Shown here: positions 9,412 to 18,948 of the stretch, piece after piece
How positions within the stretch are numbered: position 1 is the stretch's first letter
Layout: each line of letters begins with the position of its first letter
NCBI GenBank assembly: GCA_031310005.1
Contig: CM062381.1
Span: forward strand, 3,844,001-3,908,000
DNA from: Dactylellina haptotyla
Taxonomy: Eukaryota; Ascomycota; Orbiliomycetes; Orbiliales; Orbiliaceae
Direction: 5' to 3'
DNA: 64,000 nt
The notes under the pieces: generated by a model
What the model saw: only the letters and a program-made list of their open reading frames with translations
The model's database searches: none
What the model was told of the DNA's origin: nothing
Program-made: the position numbers and the translations under genes

Positions 9412-10149
9412 TTATGCCTTGCTGGCATCCTTCGCGGCCTCACTGGCCTTCTTCAACTCAGCTGCGTCTTCCAAGACTTCTTTAAAACCCGGGATACGTA
9501 GAAAGCGACGTTCTTTATTGGCTTTTGCAGCTTCCTCTCTCTCTTTCTTGAGTTCTTCCGCATATCTCAATACGTCAGCAATGGTTGGGAGCCGTAGAAA
9601 GCGGCGTTCGTTCGCCTTAGCAGCTTCAGCTGCCTTCTTCACTTCTGCCGCATCCTCCAGAACTTCTTTAACACCTGGGATTCTCAGGAACCGACGCTCT
9701 GTAGTGGCTTTTGCCGCTTCTTCTTTTTCCTTCTTTAGTATTTCTGCATCCTCTAGAACCTCCTTGACACCTGGAATTCTTAGGAATCGACGCTCTGTAG
9801 TGGCCTTCGCCGCTTCTTCCTGCTGTTTCTTTACTTCTGCCGCGTCCTCCAAGACTTCTTTGATACCTGGGATTCTTAGGAATCGACGTTCTTGAGTGGT
9901 CTTGGCCGCTTCTTCGTTCGCTTTCTTCACCTCTTCTGCGTTTCTTAGTACGTCTTCAACGGTGGGAATACGTAAGAAACGACGTCTATCAGTGAATTGT
10001 CGCGTTTGCAATCCGACCTGAGTAGATTTATCTGATCCTGATGAGGCATCACCAATCTTAGGTTCTTCAAATTGTGATGTGGATAGAGGTGCTGCAAGGA
10101 TAGTTGTTGTGAAGAAAAGAAAGCTGAGGTATGTAGTTGAAAACTTCAT
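9412..10149 (-). CDS. Secreted multi-peptide precursor with six RR/KK-bounded repeats (Kex2-processed type)
   Basis: Single exon, 245 residues. A signal peptide (1-20, ending LAA) is followed by a pro-region to about residue 55. Six tandem repeats begin at R56, R88, R120, R152, R182 and R214, each 30-32 residues long. Each has RR, then exactly 17 residues, then KK, then a 9-11-residue Ala/Glu-rich spacer of EEAAKATTE type. The 17-mers occupy residues 58-74, 90-106, 122-138, 154-170, 184-200 and 216-232. Four are FLRIPG-type (for example FLRIPGVKEVLEDAAEV) and two are FLR(I/L)PT-type (FLRLPTIADVLRYAEEL). Dibasic sites are classic targets of the Golgi protease Kex2, with KK trimmed by carboxypeptidase, so the gene probably yields six secreted helical peptides. 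It has no cysteines. Known fungal precursors of this layout include alpha-pheromone, repellent-type and gigA/ustiloxin-type genes, but this core matches none I know. Confidence 0.85.
   Translation of the reverse strand: MKFSTTYLSFLFFTTTILAAPLSTSQFEEPKIGDASSGSDKSTQVGLQTRQFTDRRRFLRIPTVEDVLRNAEEVKKANEEAAKTTQERRFLRIPGIKEVLEDAAEVKKQQEEAAKATTERRFLRIPGVKEVLEDAEILKKEKEEAAKATTERRFLRIPGVKEVLEDAAEVKKAAEAAKANERRFLRLPTIADVLRYAEELKKEREEAAKANKERRFLRIPGFKEVLEDAAELKKASEAAKDASKA
9415..9984 (-). repeat. Coding tandem repeat, six units of 90-96 bp
   Basis: Six in-frame units start at minus-strand positions 9984, 9888, 9792, 9696, 9606 and 9510. All but the fourth are 96 bp; the fourth is 90 bp. They encode the RR-17mer-KK-spacer modules. 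Units 1 and 5 are diverged together (PT type) relative to units 2, 3, 4 and 6 (PG type). Confidence 0.85.
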
Positions 10150-12865
10150 TTTGATGGTTGGGGAATACAGAAAAAATGAAAGAGTGAGAGAAGGAATGAA
10201 GCTTAAGTTTATTATTCAAAGAAAGACTTTTTAAACAGATCTTGAAAGAAAGACTGGTGGTAAGAGATTGATGGTAGGTATGTAAGGTAAGAGAGCGCAG
10301 TGGATGGAGACTGGAAAATTATGTTAGGAACCGGGTCCCCCTTATATGCTAAGGTTATCCAGCATATAATCTATAAGCTCACACCAACGAAATATTCACT
10401 ATCATCTTACACCTCAAAAAATAGCGACGGGTCTTAATGCCGCACATATTGCACCAGAGCCTCAAATACGACGTGAGACATTCTATACAAAGAGGAATTA
10501 TAGACTACCTCAAAATTATATCGCCGATATAAGCTCACAAACAACCCATAGCAAAGATATAAACACCTATGTCGTCATCTGTCGCCAAGTCTTTCAAATC
10601 AGTAGAAATATTTTCACTAGAGAGCTCAGAATGTTCATTTAAGAATCCGCGAATAAGCTTGAGGAAAGTGTTCACTAGAAGGGTAGGATCCGCAACTGAG
10701 ACCAGTGAAGTATGGGGTACCTCGTAAAACAGGATAGCGGGAGATCAGCATTTGGTTTCGAGACCTGGAGGAAACCTGTGGCGTAGGACCAAAAGTGGCT
10801 GATAGATCAATTGGCCCGAGCTCATCAATATTCAACTAGTTATTTGGGAAACTGATTTTGGTTAAAAGGACTTCTCATGGAAAAATCCGAGAAACCCATC
10901 TACTTAATCTAGACATTTTATATATAATCTTTTCCAAAACCAGGTACCCACCTCTTTGGAAGCGAGCTTTCTATCGCTCTAGGTCGAAACAATTACTCAG
11001 AGCTAGACCGCTTTTAGAAAGCGACAAGTCAAAAAGGTCTTTTGGAACGTTTCGAGGATAACCCAACCAGAAATTTTGCACCCATGGATTCGGGCACAAA
11101 TTCTGTGGCGCAAGTTTGAATCAGAAATGGAGCCAAAGCAAGGGTTTAGGAAGGTTAGGGTAGACTAAAATTCGAATCGAACTCGACTCGAGCTCGATTC
11201 GAGCCAGCTAGTGCGAAGATAAAGTGAGATGAAACTCAATTAAGAAAGTCAGCAGGTCGACTTGCAAATACCGAAAATCTATCCTTGCATTTATGACGAC
11301 AGAGTAATATGAAAAGTAAGAAAGAATACGGCTCTTGGTACCATGGTCTCAGAAAATTGACCGTAAATACGATGTTTTTATAGTTAATATTACTGAAAAC
11401 CCTGCTTCTTTTATTTTGAAAACTCTTCCGATAAATTAAGATTAAGAATATTCAAATACACTTATTGCATAACGGGCAATTTTTAAATAAAAATCAAATA
11501 GCTCACTAGCCCCAGTCCCTTAACTAAAATCCCCAGCCTGGTAGCGAGATGTCACTCTCCAGATAATATATCGTATCTCAACACATTTTGAATGATCGTG
11601 AAAAGGTGTTGTTGACCCGCGAAAAAATTGAAAGAGGCAATACTGCGCACGGCATGGTAAATCCCACAGATAGGAGCAAGTTGGTAGCTTTCTGACTTGC
11701 CAATTTTATTACTACCATTCCGTTTCATAAAAGCATCTTTCGCTTTGCGAATTTACTCTCTCGCTATTACAACACGAACTTAAGTACTTAAGAAGAGCTC
11801 GACGAGCTGTAGTATCAATAATTTTGATGCCGCAGCCGTCACTAGCAATCACTCTGTAGAATCCTACAGGGTGCACAAGATCTTCCCGATCGATGAGCGA
11901 CAGTTTTCTCGATCTCGAGATCTTAGCGCAACTTCGGAATCCATATGTCCTTCCAAAACAGAGATTCAAGATATACTTCCCGACCGGATCGCTGGGCCTG
12001 GATTTGTTTCAAGCTGCACTATCCGGACCACCCCATAAATTCGCCCTGACGTCAACGCATCTCGTCTCTTAACTGTACCGGTTAGCAAAATCTGTCTTGG
12101 AGATTGGACCTACCAAATCTAATTGCGGGGCGCTTCTTTGATGCTAGAAATGCATTTTTACTGGGAGAATCGGGCACCATTCGCCATTTTTATTGGTCCA
12201 ACGGCAAGTGCCGCACAAGAAATGACTTCCCTTCTCCCCCAGCTTCAGAGTAACCGAATCCGAAAATGCGACGGTAAATGAAGCAGAAATATAAAACATC
12301 CCTCAAGAAGATTTTATTTAGTGAAGAGCTGAGGGCTGAAGGCAATCCTAGTTTGTTGCTCTTAAGGTTCTAACATTCTGTTAGAAGCTTCCTAGGATAA
12401 ACCGAAGTGACATTTAAAATATACTCCTCCGTCTTCAACCGTCCTTACCAAGAACAATACCTGTGTCATTGATTATAATTTAAGTTACGGAGGGAAAATA
12501 GAGTGTATGAGTAGCCCAGACAGGACACATTTAGCCCCAATAAAATCAAATATTCATATATATAGATATCCGCATTTCTATCGGGTACTTAAATGAAGAT
12601 TAAAAGGGCAATACCGATACTACCTACTCTCTTACTCTAGGAATCTACGTAGATATGATGCGGAATTCTTGTGAAAGGTATAATTTCAAACTTTTAATTC
12701 TATAATTCTGTACATGTCTTTAAGGGTAATGTAGAAGATACAAAGCAATATCTATTGAGATGGGTACAAAAGGAGTGGACGGACAACCGGTTGTCCCCAG
12801 CCAGCTGTATTCTTGGTTATTTTGGATCCCATCAGTAGCAGGGACTCGTCTGGAGATTCGTTCGC
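10150..12865. other. AT-rich intergenic stretch with degenerate sequence
   Basis: The left 200 bp is the promoter and leader of the repeat-precursor gene; on the minus strand a TATA-like catataagg lies near 10343-10351. About 10320-10830 may be a decayed retroelement, listed separately. At 11171-11205 there is a cluster of TCGA-containing palindromic words. From 11300 to 12850 I see only AT-rich sequence with many stops in all frames. Confidence 0.4.
10321..10850 (+). mobile_element. Possible decayed Copia-type gag fragment
   Basis: Read on the plus strand, 10423-10640 is open for about 70 codons (FYTKRNYRLPQNY, then KDINTYVVICRQ) and further open blocks continue to about 10850 with interrupting stops. 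The layout resembles the end of Copia gag before its zinc knuckle, with Cys positions replaced by Tyr or Phe as C-to-T decay would cause. No LTR, integrase or polymerase block was found. This is an inference from pattern only. Confidence 0.2.
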
Positions 12866-13303
12866 TTAGTAGCACTTCTCGCAGAGAGCCTTGATTCCCT
12901 TCCAGCACTTCTTGCCATCGGAGAACTCGCAAGACTGGACGATCTTCGAGTAGTTGCTCTGCTCGCAGCCTTCAGGCTTATCGGCGGTCTTAACCAAGTG
13001 CCAGCCCTCTGGGCACGTGCCCGAGCACCAAGGAGCGGTTCCGAACCATTCTTGGATGCAGTGCTCTGTGGAAGATCTTTGTTAGCAATGGTTTCTTGTG
13101 CTTAAACGAGGTAGAAACTGAGCAAAGCGAATTTACATACTTTGACTACCTTGGTAGCTTCCGGTGTTATAACCTTGGGATGGTGCTCCGTATTGTTCAG
13201 TAGAATAACCCTGGTCTTGGCCTTGACCTTGGTTGTACGACGAGTAGTCGCCAGTAGCCAAGACGGCTGGGAGAGCAAGAAGAAGAGCGCTGATGATCTG
13301 CAT
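12866..13303 (-). CDS. Small secreted cysteine-rich protein
   Basis: Two exons on the minus strand: 13303-13141 and 13065-12866, with a 75-nt intron (GTATGTAAAT...TCCACAG), giving 120 residues. A signal peptide (1-16, ending VLA) is followed by a Gln/Gly/Tyr-rich low-complexity segment (17-55). The C-terminal module has eight cysteines. It starts at HCIQEWFGTAPWCSGTCPEG and ends at KKCWKGIKALCEKCY. The W(F/Y)GTAP-C-x2-(S/T)C-P-x-GW ... CW-x-G-x-K-x-LC pattern recurs in small secreted fungal proteins of unknown function. A strong TATA box lies about 150 nt upstream on the same strand. Size, cysteine content and secretion fit an effector-like or wall-associated protein, but nothing here proves a host role. 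Confidence 0.82.
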
Positions 13304-14511
13304 TTTGGATGATGGGAGTTTAAATTCAAAGGAGAAAGTAAAGAAGGTGTATTTTTAATGAAAGTAACTTAAGATCGTTGATATTGAATCGAAGATGTTG
13401 ATGTTGGTGATGATGATGAAAGTAGGACTGAACAAGAAGCGAGGATCGTCGCTTTTATATAGAATATTGGAGAAGTAAAGATAGGTTCCCGCAGCGATAT
13501 CTCGAAAGTGGCGTGATGGAATCGTTCATGTAGCCCATTTTCCGATAATTGTTCCTGTTACGAGATTAGGAGCTCTCGTTAGTGTAAAATTTTCTGCTGA
13601 AACCGGCCCGAGAGGTCCATAATATAAGTTACTATTGAGGTTCTAGAAAGTGATGTCGAAAGATTACGTTTTATGGTGGCAGTTGAGTAACACAGAAGCG
13701 GCTCGGAATCGAGGCTAGGATGTAATCTGCTATTTGTGACACCTTCGAGAAGTCGCAGAATAACGGGACGCAGCAAAATTGATTCAACCCGATACAAAAT
13801 TCCTGTTTGGGACAAGCTTAATTACCTAGAATGGCAAGCGAGGCGTTTTTATGGTGGGCTTGGTTCAGTTCTGAAAATGGCCGCTTCCCAATTTGGCAGG
13901 ACACTATGCCGAACAACACGTTGAAATGAAATGAAGCTGCGAGCAGGACCACTGAAGGGTGGTAGATGCAAGGGTATCATAGTCCCACAGCTGAAATTAG
14001 AGAATTGTGGCAGAGTAGCTGAGATTTTTATAAGAATTTAGTAACCGGATACTACCGGGTCTCAGGTGACCATATGCACCATCACCTTATAGGCTGATAA
14101 ACTTGCATCATGGTGCACTGGCCGACGCACTCATATATATTTATATAATATGGGCTGTTAAACATCCTATGGTAAGGCTCACCATTTTGAAAGCTGATGT
14201 GTTATCTAACAAGTCTACTAGCTTTCAGGTATGATAAAGAACCGTTAATTTTGTCTGGATGACCAACATGAGAGCAACACGTTCCCTAAGAGTCCACTTG
14301 ATGCTACTGTCTCGCGATATACCGCGCAAAGGATCGCCAGTCCAGATCTAGCGATCCCACTTACCGGTGCGCTTGCAGATCTACGTAGAATTCCATAGAA
14401 TGTTGAAGCAAATACTTTCTTGGAATTCCGCATCTCCCCCTGAAATTTACAATCATCATTGTTTGAATCCTATGTCTTATTATTCGTCCCGCGCAAAATA
14501 ATAAACCCACA
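13304..14511. other. Intergenic, no further gene seen
   Basis: Apart from the TATA/CCAAT element and a short GATGAT-type repeat near 13405-13425, I see only short chance frames between the small secreted protein gene and the next plus-strand gene. Confidence 0.45.
13452..13470 (-). promoter_or_regulatory. TATA box with adjacent CCAAT for the small secreted protein gene
   Basis: On the minus strand the sequence reads CCAATATT followed by CTATATAAAAG, about 150 nt before the ATG at 13303. The spacing is suitable for a TATA-driven core promoter. Consensus TATAAAAG is uncommon among the genes in this window. Confidence 0.6.
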
Positions 14512-15021
14512 ATGTCGAATCCATCGTCGCCGACATCGGAGAGACCGATTGTTTTATCCTTCGAGTTACGGTATACCCGCATCCGAGACTACATGGGCTT
14601 CCCGGAGGCATCTCTCGACGATACTTCCACATACAGATGGAAAGCCGCCGTACGATACTCACCAGATAACCCGGATATTTTGAATAGCTGGATGAAATAT
14701 AATCTCGAATCAGACATCGTGGCTCTATTCGATCCAATGTCCGGAACTCTGGTCAACAGGGAAGATATCATCGGCATCAAGGATATGGAATTACCTTTGG
14801 GCGAAAAGACTTTGTGGTTCGCCGTGTATAATAAACCCAGGGAAACATGGGGTACGTTAGAAACACTGCGTTGGGTGCTTCAGGTAGCTTTACGGCCTCG
14901 GGTAAGCCCACTACTATACCTCGAGGATCTTGAGCGAGGAAGGCGTAATTATACGGTATATGGGGTTCTGGAATCGGCCGTGAGAGATACTATCAATGGG
15001 TGGGCTGGAACTATAGCTTAG
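14512..15021 (+). CDS. Hypothetical protein, unrecognised family
   Basis: Uninterrupted 169-codon frame with an ATG in a CACAATG context, no signal peptide and no membrane segment. Composition is protein-like: balanced charges, regular hydrophobic spacing and several Trp (RWKAAVRYSP, NSWMKYNLES, TLWFAVYNKP, WGTLETLRWVLQV). The central GTLVNREDIIGIKD and the C-terminal ESAVRDTINGW are consistent with a small folded alpha/beta protein. I do not recognise a domain. It is convergent with the AlkB-like gene, whose stop lies about 200 bp downstream. Frames on the other strand in this region are fragmentary, which favours this frame. Confidence 0.55.
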   Translation: MSNPSSPTSERPIVLSFELRYTRIRDYMGFPEASLDDTSTYRWKAAVRYSPDNPDILNSWMKYNLESDIVALFDPMSGTLVNREDIIGIKDMELPLGEKTLWFAVYNKPRETWGTLETLRWVLQVALRPRVSPLLYLEDLERGRRNYTVYGVLESAVRDTINGWAGTIA

Positions 15022-15225
15022 GGTGGGCTTGCAGCTAGCGTACTGTAATTCCCTCGAGCATCCGAATTAAATTAAATTCGGTTCACAAGAACTTGCTACG
15101 GATCTTAATTCATCCTCAAGATGTAATATACCAATATCTATTGTTATTATAAACCAAAATCCACATAGAATACATCAACTTTTAATATTCTAGCAACCCA
15201 AATCAATACTCAGGCACTGGTAATT

Positions 15226-18200
15226 TCACCGCCGGATGTCACCATCATCGAATGGCATTCTAGGATGATTCATTTGGTCTGCGCACCAGCCCACATGCGA
15301 CAGGCCAAAATTCATCATATCCATTCTTCCATCCATGGAATTTTGGCCAACATAGCCCGAGTTATGTGCGTACCCAAAATTTCCGTTGTTGAATTCTTCA
15401 TTTGTTATTGGTAGCGTATATTGCGAAATAGGTGCTCTCAATGTCTCTGATTCATCCCAATCCAGAAGCTCGGCCCCCGGAAATGTCTGCGGAAAATCAG
15501 GTATCTGTGGTGAGGGTGCAATATGTTGTGGGTGATAAAATAAGTTGTTGAAGTTACTTTGCGTATTGGGAAGAATATAATTATTACACGTTGTAGTATT
15601 AAGGGGAGATATAGAAACGTCTTCGATTGTACTATTAAATATGTCGAAATATGGTTCTGTGAGTATTGGCGGTGAATTAGTCGTTGCGTCCATGCTTGGA
15701 CTATTTGTTGAGGGTGTAGTCGCGTCAGTTTCTTCGTGAATTGGGAAATTTAGTGAATACTGGTTGACATATGCATAGTTTGTATTTGGTAGACTTGACT
15801 GTGTGAATGTTGGCAATTCTATACGTGTTGAATTCTCCTGTACCTGCAGCTCGTGCACCTCCTGGGTGGGTGCTTTAGCCACGGCATATATTGGAGAAGC
15901 GTCCTCCTCATCTGAAATTTTAGCAGAATCCTGTAAAACAGGCAATGTTATGGATTTTTTGGTTGCTTCCGCTGGCGTATCGACAGCACCGACATCCGGA
16001 ATTTTTAGCTTCGGAAGCTTGTTAGCATTGACCAATGCATTGTAAGAACTGATATTTCTTGCGGTAGCAGCGATTCTAAAACCTTCAGGCGTAACCGCGT
16101 GCTCCAATAGTCGCTGGATGGGCCGACCGTCCATAATAATTACATCTCCGTGGTGGAGTCTTAACTCTAGAATGTTGCGTTTTGTCGGGCGCCTACCCTC
16201 TTCCGCCCCTGAATTGGGGCTTGAAGGATTAGAAGGGGAGAGGTGAATTTTGTCGGCTTGCGATAGATTACTAGAGCAAAATTTGGCTTTGACGCGGAAA
16301 TACATCATCGCAGGGGACCCTAAAGAGATTGATGAGACGCAGGGTCCTAGATCGACCTCTCCATCATCGTGGAACTATTTCTATATTAGTCTCTGTATGG
16401 TTATTAGAACGCTCATCATAACTCACATCCATCTTTTGTTCTTCAAAATATGCGACATTCAATACTTCGTTCATCGGCAAGGCATCTGGGATCAGTTGAG
16501 CCACATCTGTTTGTAGCGTTTTCAGAGCTTGCTGAACGACTTTTGGCGACTCTTCGAATGGCAAGCTATCGACATCGACTATATATTTATAAGGAGCACC
16601 CTTCTCTTTGTCAGATCTCTTTTGTCTACCCGAAAATTGTTCTAGGAAGCTTACCGAATTAAATGAGAATTGTTGAGTAAGTAGTCTTCCGGTTACTGCA
16701 GACAAAAATTTATTAGCTGTTAGTTTTGAGGAGAAAGAAAGTTGAAATAAAGAAGCCCAAAGACTCAATAGCAAAAAAACCCTACTCACGCTTATGGGTT
16801 TTCAATTCGTGCCGCTTGAACGGCATTTCAACATCCTGGTAATTCTCAAGCAGCCAATCAGCTCCACCTGGCAATGCATTCCAAGTCTTATTTGCCAATA
16901 TATGTATCACTTTCCCACACTGATAGACATCATACGTGATGGCTCTTCTCCCATCTTCTAGTACCAAAGAATTCGACCTGATACACGGATCTACCACATT
17001 CTCAGGTATTGGCGGACCGGTAAATTCAGGACGATGAGGATCCGCCAGATCCGCTGGGATGAAATAAGACCTTTTTGGGATGAACTCCCAGTCGCAGTGT
17101 GTGCATTTCCAACTCTTCCATAATTCTCTGCAGTTTAGTTTGCCGCACTTTTGGCACCACATTCCTTTCCAGAACCTTCGCTTTACATCTCTCCCATGAC
17201 TTTCCGTAACTTCGTCATCTATAGGCAGAGTTGGAGCTAACGGCCCCGGTGGCTTCAATGCCGCTTCCGGCCAGGCGGTTGTCCCTCGGAGAAACGACTC
17301 CCGATATACAAAATTCCTAGGTGCTTGGCCTGTTCGTCCATTATATACCTGTAGATTTGGGTAAGCAATTATAACGGAGTGGACTTTGAGGGAAATATGA
17401 TAACGTACCATCCAAAAGCGATTGCAGTCCTTGTTTAGACACATTGGTTCGTCTTCGTATATCCACGGACTTTCTTGGTGGCAGCCCTTGCAATTGACAT
17501 ACTCTATAGAGACGTCTGCGATTACACCAGGAGTATCCGCTGCAGCCCACCAACCTTTCCTTGTTGCATCTAGCTTTTCGAGTCGGAATTTACATCTAAT
17601 CTTCCCCGAAGCACTATCCTTTTCAGGCCAGCAGTGGGTCACTTTGAACCAGTCCATAACCGAATACCTATGCACCAGTTTCGCCGGCGCCGTGGGACAC
17701 CTCTCCCCGATAATAATCACCAGGGGCACCATCTGTTTGCAATTATTCCGGAGATAGGCAATGGTTCCTTTATCCCAAGTTTGGTCGCGGACCAGCCTTC
17801 TTTCTCCTTCTACCTCTTCGCTGTTTCCACCCGCATGGGAGATTATAACGCTCCCATCCATATAGTCTCTCTCGGAGGCATGGCCGTCAATGAGGTATCC
17901 GCGTCCGAAGCCTTTAGAGGCATAACAGCCACCTTGATAAGATCGAAACGACGGAAGACTTTCGCATAGTTCCTGCCGAGTCTAGCGTTGTGTTAGTTAG
18001 GGACAGTATACTGTGGGCATAGATAGAACCTACATCGCACCAGATCTCCGGGGTTCCAAGAGCAGCCGGCTTTTCAATAACAGGAGTCGGCGGTGTAGAG
18101 GAAAGTTTGGAATTCTTTCTCGCAGCTTTCTTCGGTGTGTCAAGCGTCTTAGGCGACTCGCTCACCTCCACCATTTTACTATCATAAGCTTCCTCTCCGG

Positions 18201-18948
18201 TTACGCCGAATGCAACACTGGTGTCTAAAATCGGTAGAGGAGCATCAATTGGAGACTCTACTTTCAAGACTTTCGGTAGTCTAGCTCGCTTCACATTGCC
18301 GTTTGTTACAGATTCAACGGTGGTCTCGGGGGCGATAGTGGGTTCTTCGAATGCTTCTGCTTTCCTCTTAGATACATGGAGGCTCTTGAGCAGCACTGCT
18401 GTAACCAAAGGCTCAACTGGTGTTATTTCTTCTACCAGAGGCTCGGATATATTTTGTGGTTTAGCGTTCGAAGTTATCACTGCAGCATTAACAATTGCCG
18501 TAGTTGTTGGTGTGATCCTCGAGGAACGTCTTTGGGGGGCCATAGCAGGCTTTCCCGTCTTAATTTTTAGTTTTGACTTATCTACAGTAGTGGTTTCTAC
18601 CGATTTGAGAGATTGTTCTATTTGACGTCAGTAAAAATGCCTCTTTTATATCTTAGTGAAGGTATTTGTCTTACCTTTCTCGACCTCAGCGGCGCGACGT
18701 CTCGTCATTCGAGGTTCTGACAGCGAGGCTATTCGTGACTGGCTCATATCCACAGGGGTAGGCGGCGCCACTCCAAGTCTAGATTCCAATGAAGGATCAA
18801 GTAGAGACTCTTTCTGAGGAGATTCTGGTGGAGTAGCTACTTTTTCCCTGTTGACTACTTCATCAGCTTCAGAATTGGGAGGAGAAAGTGGCTCCCTAGG
18901 CTCCGACTGAAGCTTCCTCGACGACCGTCTCGTTACTTTGGGAAGCAT
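15226..18948 (-). CDS. Multidomain AlkB-like 2OG-Fe(II) oxygenase with zinc clusters
   Basis: Six exons on the minus strand: 18948-18675, 18617-18034, 17972-17409, 17348-16790, 16695-16427 and 16374-15226. Introns are 52-94 nt, all GT-AG and phase-consistent, giving 1132 residues. Residues 1-280 are disordered, basic and Ser/Pro-rich (RRSSRK), likely nuclear. Exon 3 starts a conserved domain (ELCESLPSFRSYQGG ... DGSVIISHAGG). Cys clusters occur near 447-470 (CKGC, MCLNKDC) and 539-559 (CQKCGKLNC, CTHC), probably zinc-binding. The catalytic domain (about 640-860) has the iron facial triad H752-x-D754 (FHDDGE) and H842, and 2OG-binding R850-x5-R856 (RIAATAR), the AlkB signature. The family demethylates alkylated nucleic acid or protein; the substrate here is unknown. 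About 275 Asn/Pro/Thr-rich residues follow the catalytic core. Confidence 0.88.

Noticed and set aside
9329-9895. 188-codon repetitive frame opposite the peptide precursor
   Set aside because: Its repeats are the complement of the RRFLRIP modules; there is no signal peptide, and the minus frame is clearly the coding one.
9412-10149. Assignment of the repeat precursor as a ustiloxin/phomopsin-type RiPP or an alpha-pheromone
   Set aside because: Cores lack the pheromone WC..GQPC pattern, only one core contains Tyr, and no UstYa-like oxidase gene is present in the window.
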